From Urechis unicinctus (lineage: Eukaryota; Annelida; Polychaeta; Xenopneusta; Urechidae): a stretch of DNA of 64,000 nucleotides. Made by a program: the position numbers and the translations under genes. The stretch spans positions 52,877,897-52,941,896 of the forward strand of contig CM067354.1 in the NCBI GenBank assembly GCA_034190875.2, given 5' to 3'. Shown here in pieces: positions 34,560-47,575 of the stretch. The stretch's first letter is position 1, and each line of letters begins with the position of its first letter. The notes beneath the pieces were generated by a model. It searched no databases. It saw only the letters and a list, made by a program, of their open reading frames with translations, and was not told where the DNA came from.

Positions 34560-35569
34560 GGGACATTAGTCAGGAAGGGATGTATGCATTAGTTAACTAT
34601 CGATACAAATAATATCCATTATCCCTCTTACTCCACATTCACTATGAATACGTTGAATATGACAGTAACAAGCTACCATTAGATAAGAAATATCGGAGAA
34701 AAGCAGTCCTTCGTCATGTTGATTGCATGCGCTACCATCTATGTAGATAGATGGACAATTGCACTTGGTCTATAGAGATCACTTTATCATGTCAATTATA
34801 ATCTTGCGTGATAATTGATAATGTGCTTAACTGCTTTATACTTATTGCTCGAACTTAGGTTTTTTTGCACAGTATCAAGCAATCACCCGATGCCTTTTAC
34901 AGAAAATACCTTTAAAAACCCATGGTTGGAAATTTCTCGGTCTAATTTTTGCGCAATGATGCCCACAACTTTAATGAGTGAAAATTTGATGAAATCTACA
35001 TTTTGTAACCAAAGCGGAAGTATACATATCGATAGCGAGGTTAATAGAGCGCGTAATGATTTACAGCTAATATTGGCGTGTTTCATGGTTTCAGGGATGC
35101 ACCGTTATCTATGAAACGACACAACTTAATAAAACAGATTTCAACCGTGCATCATGAATATTTCCTATCTCATAATCAAATTGAAAGTTTATGAAGATGA
35201 CTTTGCGGCACAAATATTAAAAGACGGCATTACTTATGTCTGCTTTAAACGTAGTTATGCATTAACAAAATTATCCCTGGGTGCCCAATATGGGGCTGAA
35301 CAGTTAAAGGGCGGATTTTAATTTAATGTAGTATTGGTGTACCAACTTATCTTAGATATACATTAACAAAATATTTAAATGACAATTAATGTGTGCCAAA
35401 TGGTATAAATGATTACGTGGGAGCTTTGTAATCAGTGGTGCTAAAAATGATCGCTTCTCAATATGCAGTATTTTATGTGTTGCAAAACAATACAACAGAC
35501 TAAAAAGTCACCAAACCTACACAAATGTGAACTACAATATGTAGATGTAGCGGCATTGTAAGACTTATT
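34560..35569. other. AT-rich spacer
   Basis: No supported feature. Confidence 0.45.
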
Positions 35570-35945
35570 GTATGTCAATCGTGAACGAATTTCATGTCAA
35601 TGTCGTACTGACCATTCTCACAAATGAAATACGAGAAAGTCAGCAAGATGTCGATTATTTTCCAATTTATCAGGGGCCGCACGGTGGCTCGGTTATGAAA
35701 TACTCCTAACATTATTGTTGACCAGGTTAAAGCCACTGCGCATGAAGGATAAATACACTTTTCGCATTACTAATTTCCTGTTAATTACCTCTCAACTAAT
35801 TTGATCAACAGGTCCCGCGTCTTCGGTATGCATGCGTGACCTGCCGCACCGCAGCAATCTTAACTAGCTTTAAGCTGTTTTAATCGTCGCCCAGCTTAAT
35901 CATTGAATAAATAGTAATCAACGCGAACACTTCTAATTTTGATTT
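35570..35945 (-). repeat. Dispersed repeat R, copy 3
   Basis: The reverse complement aligns with 16925-17275 over its whole length, with shared landmarks TTAACAGGAAATTAG, GGAGTATTTC and CATCTTGCTGA. At 35672-35690, GGGGCCGCACGGTGGCTCG looks like a tRNA-SINE head. However, it sits inside the repeat and the matching part of copy 1 is much less tRNA-like. Confidence 0.6.
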
Positions 35946-38849
35946 AACAAAATTACCTCATTAAATAGGGCATCTTCACAGTAGAAATAAGTGTCAAGTT
36001 TAGTGGAAGGGCCTATTTTATGTAATTCTAGCTGTATAAAATACCAATTATATTCATTACTAGCAATTATGCACTATATAAGTGCGATTAAACAAGCACT
36101 TGATTTGATATGCATTAGCTATACTCACTAAATGCCTGTTATAACATACTCTTACATTTGTGGCGTGTGTTGCACACATGCTTCTCATCGAACGATCAAG
36201 CTATGTAGGCAAATATGAACGTTCTCTGAGAACAAAATAATTCATATCTGAAAAGCGTCTAGCCAACTTCATTATTGATATACAAGCATAATCTTGGAAG
36301 GCCAGCACGATCTATCAATCATCTTGACAAACCATGACTATCAGGAAAACGGCCTTTTAGACATGTTTGATACATTAATAATAATCGTGATAAAACCCTG
36401 TACACTGAAACGTACCATTCATGATGAACCGACAATTATGAAAATGGTGCTGATGGTTATGCCAATGTAACATTTCTCATGATGTCAAATAGATTATTGA
36501 AACGAAATCGAATGTATGGTGACTATAATTTTATCAACTCTTTTGTGAGACAGCCACTAAGATGTCGGTCAGCGTGAAATTTAGATTTTGCAAAATATTT
36601 CCCCGTCCCGGTAGAAACCTGCGTCATCATCATATGGAATCGCTCGTTCTATGTACTAAATATCTGGTGATATCAATACAACTGGGATTACTCTTAATCA
36701 GGTATGTAACTGTCATTACAGCGTCTGAGCAAGATATATGGTGATTCTCTATGCAATATTCTCTTCATTAAATCCCCTCCTCTTTGCCCAAATGACACAT
36801 CAATGCAACATATGTCTCATATACAATCGAAGAACCTATCATTGAGAGAAAATATACGCATTACCATTGCTTTCATAGTGTTTCAAAGTTCTGCTATGTT
36901 GCATATTCCTTAAGCTGGTACTCTGAACTGTACACCGAACACAGCTGTCAATTATAGCCCACGATATGAGAAATCAACAATTTGGCGCCATATGCACAGT
37001 CTAGATATCGGCTGTGATTGTTGGATTACCGCAGGTGTTGATTTAATTTGTTCATTAATCGGCATGGGCGACGTCATAACCCTTATATATGTTCTAATAC
37101 TTGCACAGTTGTGCGGGTTCATTGCACATGATTTTGATGGCATATAGGAAAATTGACAGCATCATTTGCTACGAATACGTGAGTTTTTGGAAACAGAATG
37201 TTTTAGATGATTGGATATTTTGGCTCATGTTAAGTCAGCTTAAAGTCATATGTCTAGACAAAACTTTACCAGGTAGACTTATGTGCTTAGCAGTATCATA
37301 TCAAACGATCCGAAGTGATACTTTGAATGCGGAACAGCAACAATACATATTGCCCCATCAAACAGCAGCTTCGTCGACTGCATGTAATTATGAATACTAA
37401 GGAGACAATCAAAGTGCAAGGAGAGTTGTGCCAGGTGCCGGAATAGGTGATGACACATTCTGTTCATGTTCGGTTCTCTCAGTAGTAATTGGATAGTTTA
37501 ACGCAAGGCGACAGACTAAACTTGCAGGAACAGAAATAACTGTATGAATATCATAGCATAATGAAGAAAGTGGACGGCTGGCTGTTGGGTACAAATAACA
37601 AATATATACCAATCAAACTGATAGTAAATGTTGCTTTTTATTGCTAGCCAACATAGGTGTAAGTCTCAAATAATCCTTCTCCTCTGATCCCACTACCGCT
37701 TTTACAGCTCAAATGGTAGGATTTATGCATGGATCTACCGCATTCATTAATCTCTGCAATAAATCGTATTACTCCTATACATTCATATAGACTGAACTAC
37801 CCATGCATTCATTGGTCGGCGAGCAGAGCAGTCAGCTAATTCTATTTTAACCAGGCACATATTCGTTAAAGTTTTGACAATAAGAACAAACAACAAGGTC
37901 AGTCGGCACGTTTATTAGGCGCCGAATGTGGCGACCAGCGACTTTGCGTCAATAGATATTGTGTCAAAGATGGAAGAGATGCGTGGTGCTTGTGGTATAG
38001 TTTTTTACTGCATACAATCATTCAATAAACCTATAATGGGCCATCCATCTTAAGCGATATGTCCTTTTTAACCAAATGAATAGAGAGATATTGCTGAGGC
38101 AAAACAAAGTTTAAATATAGTACAACGAAATTGTTTTACCAGTTATTTTTTCAACCGCCTCAATATATTATCATTATATTTCACATCGGCAGATGATGCA
38201 TTGCAATTGGCCTAGATTGAATGCTACATATTTAATTATATCAACTCATTAAAGTGGACTGTCCAAGTGATTTCAAGCTGACGTCCACATCAATATAGTG
38301 CACCAATCAATTACTAGACGAAATGTTTCACAAACAGACAGCGCAAGTTCTACCTTTACTTTTTATCTCAATGACGAGCATGCAAAAACCTTTAAAATAT
38401 TGCATGTACAAAGCGGCTGATACGAAATGGACACAACCAGCCGAAAAAAGCAGTGATTCTCTTGCACATAATACAAGGTGATTGTGGTACCATCATCGAT
38501 AAACAGTTATTGTTGCCATACTCGATGGAATATTCTCCTCAATACCTGCGGATGTTATGGTAATATTTTAGTTCTTATAGTGTCACTCGCCATATTTCAC
38601 CTGTCTTATTTAAGATACAGATCAACCAGACTATCGCCACGCTAAATATTATGCATATATCATATTTAATTACTGAGAAAGACGCACCTTTGCAATCAAA
38701 AATCCCTAAATGTGTACATGATTTGAACCAAATGCCCATGCTATTATTAGGCATCCATGACATTCACTGCGTACACTTAGCACTATACGCGTCATTACTG
38801 AACATTCACTACTCTTGGTATTCATCTAACATCTTGTACCTCGAGCATA
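35946..38849. other. AT-rich region, no gene recognised
   Basis: No supported feature on either strand. Confidence 0.45.
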
Positions 38850-38965
38850 AGATCCATGGGATCCCCAGGGCGCGTGGCCTGTCCGGTGCGGTTGCCCATC
38901 CTCATGAAGTTTGCAGTTCATGTTCACCTTTGGGCAGGCCCAGGAGAACTTCATCCGCTAGTGGA
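38850..38965. other. Short GC-rich inlier
   Basis: About 110 bp of clearly GC-richer sequence (for example CCATGGGATCCCCAGGGCGC) sits in AT-rich DNA. Both strands can be read open for part of it. It may be an exon or a fragment of an inserted element; nothing decides between them. Confidence 0.3.
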
Positions 38966-40549
38966 TACAGAACGGGTCTTATTATTATGATGAAATTGAA
39001 GATAGATTAGCTGCTTCATGTTTGTGCTGCCTGCTTTACATTGTTCGGCTATATAACCTACACAGTAATGCCTAATTGAATAGAGAACCGTTGCTCAGTT
39101 GCAAACACTGGACTCCTGAACTGATATGTACTTCACTCACGTGGAAATTGGCGTTCGGCAATTGCGATAGCCATTGTTGCTGAAAAGGGGACTTGCGGCT
39201 TATATTACAGACAGCAGGCGTGTGGGCAAACTGCAAGCCATTGTCTATCAGTGGTAAACATGGTGCAGCCCCGCTATGCGCAACACACATGAATAAATAT
39301 ATATCACTGTTATCTGAATAACGCTGATATAAATTGTTACCACACGGTGAGTACTGCTAAACATGTCGACATAGGCAATGTCAAGCGTTAAAGCGAGTTT
39401 TGTTTTTGTATAATAATTTCAATAGTTGACGGCGTGAGAGTTGATCATTATGCTTGACTTAAACTACTCATATTGCCAGGCGTGTTGCATTCTCTCTGAT
39501 ATGCCACCCACAATGAGCGCACATCAGTTAGAAGATGTAATAGAGAGGGAGGTTTAGGGGATGCTAAAGTGCATTCATCCTCTCCTGACACTACATAATG
39601 AGTTCCTATAACACTGAATCGACTGACGCCTGCTCAAGTATTCCCTCCTTGATATATTCGAGTACTTCAATCTCTCTTGTCTCCATGGCTAGCTTGCATC
39701 AGTCCTCGTGACGGATGTTCGTTATTTCATGGTTGAATGATCGATGATTCAAGCAAAAAGATCGCCAACCTCAGGCTCATTGATCTATACATTCTGCTTG
39801 TACAATATATGGACTTTGAGCTAGCTGAAGCATTGTGAGTAGCTATGCTAACTCTTATCTTAAAGTTGCTTTGACATTAAAGCTAAGACATGAATCGTAA
39901 CCTGTTACCTAATCAGCTTGTAAGCAGACAGTGAGGAATGCCACGGCGAGGATAACCGCAACTTGTACCAGAGAAGCCGATATTTATCAACTAGAGAGCT
40001 TTACTAAAATCTATGTAACCTTATTGAAATGATACCGTTCAGCAGAGCCTTCGTTTTGTCATATCAACGCCTGTCTTCATTACCGTGTCTCAATTGCATG
40101 AAGGTGTTGTAACCATTAAGTTACATTGATTTGCTGACAATGCAAAACGTGGGTTAACTAATATCGTCAGGGTTGTACTGCGCTTCATTGTTTCGTTGAG
40201 ATACACACATATGATTGTGACACAAATCACATTCCAAAGACATATGCACCTGCGTACCTTATTCTCAGTCATATGTTATTTTCTGAATCATGGAATAGTC
40301 ATTATCTAGTACAGAGAATATTTTACTATTGCAAGTACATGTAACTAACAGAGCTGACAATCTCAATTTGTAGTATCTGCTTATGCGCTTTGTTAGGATA
40401 GGCTCTTCTTTGCAATCTAATTGCAACGTTAGCCTAAGCAACTGCATCACCATATGCTACATGTTGTAACGTAAATAGGCTGTCGCGAATATGTATGAAC
40501 CCACTTTGTCATAAGTTTTTGTGCATCGTTTGCAATCTTTCCTATGAAT
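38966..40549. other. AT-rich spacer
   Basis: No supported feature before copy A. Confidence 0.45.
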
Positions 40550-42641
40550 TTCATTTCGCTATTAATGCTTGCAAGAATATTTGGTGGGATTTTCTAGGTT
40601 GATATTGTGGATCGCTTTAACCTACTAAAGAGGCCCCAAGATTCATTCTTCTTCTCGCTTGTCCTAAAACGCCAGGCTTATATTGCGTGCCAAATATTGC
40701 ATGCACAGTGTCGTCAGAGATCGGTAATCAAATGATTGAGAGGAAAATCGATCATATCAACAGTGCCATGTGTAGTTTTTGGAATATGTTTGTCACTGCA
40801 GAATGCTTCGCAATTGAGACTCAACTTTAATGGTGCGCATTCGCCGTACTCAGATTCTACTGGTAGTTTTGCAATGAAGTGTTGCATCAAATGTTACCCA
40901 ACCCATAGATGGCAGCGTAATTGATACTGGTATTTCGCCTGGTGTTCCTCTTCTGATTAACTTGGCGCAAGGTCTGCTCAGGTTCATCAGCGGTCAGAAT
41001 CGCAAATAATGTTTTGCATTAGATAGAGTAGAGCAAATGAGGCGTAGATAGTACTCCGATATCACAATGTGATAATGATTAGCATCCATCTGCCGCTATG
41101 CATTCCGCATATACTATGATCTTACTATATGATATGTGTGATATTTTCAGTGGTAAGAGTTTGCTATATATTTAATATCGACGGCAGATATCAGAAAACC
41201 CTTCGCGATTTCCATCATAAGTAAATTGGCTTAAATCAATGGAATTAAAAAGAAAACTTTCATTTGCAACGTCCGATATAGCAAGTACACAAAGACGCAA
41301 CGGGAGTGGTACGATACATCTTGGGAAACATAATAATCCTCTCTCGTTTGTGGATTTTAACAGCTCCAGTTTACCACTGTTTCCTAATGATGTGGTCAAA
41401 AGGGAAGGCAGCAGAAGAAAATGATGACGCATTTAAGTTATTATGGCTTAATCTGAATTACGCTGCTATAACTTGGAATACAAATTAATTATCGTGTTGC
41501 TATGTCATGCCAGTCAAAACATACACTTATATATACTACAGTAGAGTTTGGCTGGGATGGGATATTCACATTCAATATACAAATATGTGGCGAAATAGTT
41601 CTTTCGTTATGATCCCCTTTGATGCCGTCTACTTGAAGTACTTGTGGCTAGCCATTAAACGGATATAGACATCCACTGTAATGCATTATGGACATGATGC
41701 CCTAATGATGGCTTGGATTAGATGCTTTTAAATGTCAGTCGTTACATTATTTATTGCTTCCATAGCGTGAGTAATTGGCCATTATCTTATTCAAACGCTT
41801 AAGTATATTCGTCTATGCAGTTTCTATCATTGGAGACATCAGTTAGGACATTGTATGAATTTAATTGGGTTCATTGTGGTTGCATTCCAGGGAAACTTTC
41901 CAGTAGATCACTGTCAGTTGCTTTGATGCATGTTGTAACTATACCGGCCGTGGTCTATCATCTATCGTTGTCTGTACATTAATATTAGCAGGTTACAGCG
42001 ATTTCGTATTTGAGCCAACAATGGGATTTCAGGACCTAGGCCGATTACAATTGCGAGAATGTTCTCTGATTTTTTCCTTTTCTCATCAAATGATAAATGT
42101 TTCATGGCATTCATTCAACATTCAACCACGTACTGCACAGCTGAATATTTGGAATATTCTTGTAAACCATATTTGCCTTATTATTCACCTCTTGATACTA
42201 TTCGGATCACAGGAAATGTTTTGACGTTATCTTCCAGACCATTCAAAGTCATAATCTGCTGTATTATACATCCTATACAGAGCGTGGGACCGACAGAGCT
42301 CTGAATAATCAACATGTTACCGGGTGATCCTATTTAAGCCTTTTAGTTACAGAGCTATAAAGTACTGCTATTATCAACTTGACCCATCGTTTCAAAGCAG
42401 GAATTATGAAATTATCGGGCTGTGCAATGATAAACACCCGAGGCAAGCAAGACTCCGTCGGTCCGTTCTGCACAAGCTTAACGAACACCAACGTATAGAT
42501 ACAATAGTAACACAAGTGATCCCACCAGTGAGTCAAAACTGTTGTGGATTTGCGATTGTTCGCTTAGGAAAGAGCTACAACGCTCACGAACAATGCCAAC
42601 AAAACAAGCGAATATCGGACTAGGGATAGGATTTCGTTCCG

Positions 42642-42684
42642 CTGTTTCACCTGTTTCACCTGTTTCACCTGTGTCACCTGTATC
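42642..42684. repeat. 9-bp minisatellite, copy A
   Basis: About five tandem copies of CTGTTTCAC, the last ones degenerate. The same array sits at the equivalent place in copy B. Confidence 0.85.
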
Positions 42685-44394
42685 TGTTTGTTTACTGTAA
42701 TATTTCGTACTATATCAACTTTATCGACATTGCTACAACGCAACGTTGTTATATTATAATCAATTGGCTCAAGCAGCATGCGTCAATTCTTTAGGCAATT
42801 CCATTTGTGGGCACCAATAATTTGCCTATTAATTTAATTAGAGCGATTGGATGCTCGTTTCACAATTTTGCAGACATTTCATCGCATACATGAGTTTTGG
42901 ACAAATTACATTAGACAAGTCGTTGGCATTATGACATGCACAATAATACGAGACAAACGCCTTTGTTAGTGGGCTTAAGTTGTCTGTCTCCCCATTCGAC
43001 GTCATATCTAACAACCACGAGGCCCACATATAAACGGCGTTTCGGAATGGGGTGGAGATACAGCCAGCTGACACATTGGAATTACTTCATGTACCTTCTA
43101 TGGTATTAATGACGCGTATTTATCAAGCGAAATGCAGTCGGCGCACCGCGAAATATCATCTCAAATGACCTTTTACCACAGCAAACTGCTATCATCCTCG
43201 GTAAGCGTGTCATGTTGCCAGTTTGCTTTGACGTAAGAGAGATTAAGCTCATAACCAATGTTTTGTAGCATGCTATATAAGCCACGCTAGCATGTTATTA
43301 CAAATATATTGTAATGGTACAATATACATGAACCTTCAATAGCAATATAGCACGTCTGCTCTGAAGAGATTACGACCCACAGAGACAGTAAAGTAATGTT
43401 TATATGGTCATGAAAACAGGGTGATTGGAAAGCCGAGTCGGTTAATATTAATCGGGTGCAGATGCGTATTATACATCATTTGAGCCTGGCATAGCTCTGC
43501 AGAGAAACACGCATAGGCTGTACATATAATTACATTTCACTGCTAACAACCCCGTTAGTGTTTGTCATGTTCTGTTGCAACGAATGTCAAAATTTGTACA
43601 TCCCAACTTATCATTTGACGTGAAAGTAATGAATGAATTTACGTAAGCATATACTCAATAACCCCATGGTAACATATATACGACAAACATAGCGATAGAG
43701 GAGTCGGTAAGTATATCGCCTTCCAACAATGCATCAGTTCTTTTATTGATGCTGGACATCCTGCTTCGCTCCGTGATAAACAACAAGTGAATGTTCCTTT
43801 TATAACAGATCTAAAGATTTGAGAGGGTGGGAATTGTTTAGCGTATCAGCGGTTGTATAGTTATAGATAAGGAGTAAACATGAACAAATATCAGAAATTA
43901 GCGATCATGCTAATTCATGTTATTCTTTATCAACACTGTCGAACACGCGGAATATGTTTGTCTAGTGTACACACATTTAGCCCATTAAAGGCACAGGTTT
44001 CCGCTACGCCTTAAAAGTAACTCAAACCCTTATTAACGATGTCTAATGGGATGTGTTATTAGTTGTGATATTAATGTCGCGAATAGCAGCCTCAAGCGGT
44101 AACCTCGAGTCACTCAATGTGGCATAAAAACCAGCCGTCGCTAAGCGCTTATTATATTCGTTTCCTTAGGTCCGAATATGGTCAATAACAGTTCGTCCTA
44201 GCACTTGCACAGACGTCCGATTAGCAGTGTTATATATCGATCATTCATATAAACGGCCTCCCGTGCTTTTGCTATCCAAGTTCCAGTTAATAAGCTTACG
44301 ACAAATCACATTTTTTGAAGCGTCGACATTTTTTTTCACAATCTATTAGGTAGGTGGTGGCATACAAACAGCCACAACATCATCATCTGTTCAA

Positions 44395-44528
44395 GCGGCT
44401 TCAGGTGCGAGTCATAACATGATAGGCTCGACAGATTTGACAGAGGACTAAATCATAGTCTATCGAATGATCAGTTAGCGTCTGGGTGATTTGAGTTAAG
44501 CTCCGTAGTGTATCAATGTCAACTATTC
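44395..44528 (+). repeat. Hyper-similar island, copy A
   Basis: 134 bp match 58933-59066 with three mismatches, the first 79 bp without any, while flanking sequence is much more diverged. No reading frame is obvious. Most of it is absent from copy C. Confidence 0.85.
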
Positions 44529-45599
44529 CTAGGAAAGCCGTGACCTTTAACCTTACGATTAATCAATGTCACTAGTTGTCTGTTGTGAAAAGCATTCAAG
44601 TCAGCCGCCTTATATTTACGCATACTCATGAAAAGCCATTTTGAACGAATATTTGTTATCCAATTACGCATACAATGTGCGTGATCCTTCATAATCCTGC
44701 GGATGAACATATCCTATGCAACGCTATCGTTGTTACTTACGTTGAACAAATTTCTACTTCTTTGGAAAGCGAGCGATTCCCCGTTTTTTTAATGTCATCG
44801 TTATCAGTACCAGTTACACTCGTGTGTCGTTTTAACAGGTAGATCGCTTCCAATGACGAATCAAATCAAGATTAACTAGCTTTTCCTCTCTGGGAAATCC
44901 ATCATCGGCGATTACTTATCTTTCTGTACATTACAAAAATTTCAACAATTAAGCGGTGTGCCCAATACAGTATATTGATTAACAATTAAGTACTGACGGG
45001 TCCCAAAGTTGCGAATCAAAGTAAGCGATATACTGTTTTTCTATTACAAACTCCATTAAATTCGTTATAATCCAATGAAGGTTTAATGCTTTCGCCTTAG
45101 CGTTGATTTATCGACAACATGCGTTGTATGGTAGCCTGGTTTTATCTGACCCAGACCGATGAGATTCAGCGTTAACAGGCGATGTTCAAGATACTAATAT
45201 TGTAGCACTTGCAACTTGAATACTCATAATTGTTTGTCTAATTATCACAAAGCGGTATGTGACTTTCATATTTGACCCTGCCTCGTGCTGCATGCGCATC
45301 GATGTCTCTTCCACAATTATTATGACTATACACATAGCATATAGGATATTCACGTTGTGTATCTTTGTTCTTTCATTGGATGCTTACAATTACCAAACCA
45401 TCGAAGCACACACCATTACCGACCGCTAAGCAAAATCACCATTGACTGCTGGTACAACTACAATCTGACTACAGGATTTAGCTGTGGTTAAAAGTATGTA
45501 TACAAATTATGCCCCTTTTGTGTACGTTGTTTCTTAAAATGCTTCCAATGACCGTTGAAGTAGGGCTCAATATGTTGGCATGTTTATGACATTAGCTAA

Positions 45600-47575
45600 C
45601 TGTGCCAATCCATTTTCCTAACTGTATCGCTAATATAAAAATGGTTATTGCAGATTAAAGGTGCTTTATGTATCCTCCTTATCCTGTTTAATTGATAATA
45701 CATTTATGATTTACCTTTACCACTGACAATAATTTAAATTTGAATACCGTTGGGGCGCAGAAATAAATTTTCTTCTTCATGATGTAACACTGCTTCTCAT
45801 AAGAAACTGTTTTGGTTCTCAGTCTGATGTCAGAAGTACAGATTTTATTTTTTGAGAAGGCATTGAAACAATAGCCGGCTTTTGAGCTGAATCGTCATTG
45901 TGGGGTGGTAGAAACATCCAACGGTCTCAATGAAGTCTAATTATAATATGCCGCAGGGTATATTTTTGACTTAATGTGCTATTGTTTCCTGTATAAAGGT
46001 GAGGGGAAAGAGGGGTGGGAATAGGTGTTGTACATGTTTTGTTGTCGCGCGCTGTGACCTAGAGTGGTAATCGTATTATGCGTATTACGGAAAAGTTGAT
46101 TAGCATTGAGATATATCAGCACGGTTTGCGCAATGGAGAGCTGTTAACTAGTTATCAAGCATACTTATTACAGCGCGAATCCTCAGATTCTTTTGTCTGG
46201 AAAGGTTCGATTATATTAGAAGTGGTAGAAGCTTTATCTTTTGTCGAATGCTGTGTCCTAGAGTGTAATTGAATTGTGCATATTACGGCAAGGTTGATTA
46301 CCATGGAGATATCATTGCACATTATGCGCAATGGAGAGGGTTTACCTGTTATCAAGCATACTTATTACAGAGCAAATTCTACGATTCGTTTGTCTTGAAA
46401 GGTTTGATCAAATTAGAAGTGATTAAAGCTTTATCTATAGATATTGATATGAGTGAGGAATAAAAACTAACGCCTACTTTTAGCCTCTGATATTCAACAG
46501 CACTTTATCACGAGCGTTAGTTGCTAAATATCGAACAGGATCATCAAACACCATCATATTCAATCAATGCAGACCGTACCTCGTCGGCTTCAATTTTTTG
46601 GTTCACTGTTTGTGCTAAGTCAATGATCATCTGTGATTTGATGGTATTGCAAGTTGAACATTAAATGTCACCCAGCGACCTCGAGATAAAGCTCAACTGA
46701 ATTGTATCGAAAAACATATTCTTTTGGAGCTACTTATCAGTATATATTTTGACAAGAATACAGAGAGAGTTGTATCAGATGTCTACTTTTCATTGTCATA
46801 CGCAAAAATTGTTTCCTTTGATACGCCTTTACAGACCATAGTGTCGATGTGTTTTGCAATAGATTGCATTGTGCTTCCAAATACTGACAGGTGTATTTGC
46901 AGAACTGTAGTGTTATGCTTTGAGAGAGTAATACATTCTGACTTTGTGTTGGAATGCAAATTTGCCTATTTTGGGATATGCAAACACCAGAATCATTCGT
47001 AATTAATACTCAATTCCGGCAAGGGGCGAGAAGTGGATTAACTGTGGATAACCTCGGAGTTGTGTGTTTATAACACTTATCGGGTAGGTATTATTGGACT
47101 ACGTTGCTTGTTTCTGCTTTCTCATGATTTTGACATGTTTTGTCAATTAATTACACAGTCGGATACGGGAAAAGCACTGCAGATATTACATCACGATATG
47201 TGCAGTGGGCATGATCATGACATTTTGGAGTGATACATCAAATATGCGCGAAGTGCCGCCATATACTCTATAATTAAATAGCAAACTGTGCCAATCCATT
47301 CGCAAAAACATGTGGTTAATATTATAATGGAAATTATAGTATTAAAGGTGCTCTATGTATCCTTATTCTCCTGCTTACTTATTGGTACGTTTTTGATTTA
47401 TCTGCTCCAGCTTCAATTTGGATATCGTAGAAAATGTATTTAATTCTACAATTAGTAACACCTATTCTTATTAGAAACTGTTTTGGATCCCATTGTACAA
47501 AAAGAAGTCTAGATTTTGTTTTTAGAGAAGCAATTGTCAAAAGAAACAAGGTCTTGATATGCATCTATTAAAAAC
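45600..47575 (+). repeat. Internal direct repeat in copy A
   Basis: 45600-45880 and 47285-47555 are related (GTGCCAATCCATT, TTAAAGGTGCT.TATGTATCC, AGAAACTGTTTTGG), about 1.69 kb apart. Copy B has the same pair at about 60005-60225 and 61230-61505, so the internal duplication is older than the A/B split. Confidence 0.75.
46051..46440 (+). repeat. 199-bp tandem duplication in copy A
   Basis: Two adjacent diverged copies: GCTGTGACCTAGAGTG begins at 46051 and GCTGTGTCCTAGAGTG at 46250. Copy B has a single version (about 60342-60530). Confidence 0.85.

Noticed and set aside
42059-42304. Frame conserved with 56230-56469 (QHSTT.CT.E.LEYSC) as a real gene
   Set aside because: Most differences between the copies change the residue; this looks like neutral divergence of duplicated noncoding DNA.
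42642-42684. CRISPR-like array
   Set aside because: Nine-base tandem units without spacers, in a eukaryotic sequence; a minisatellite.
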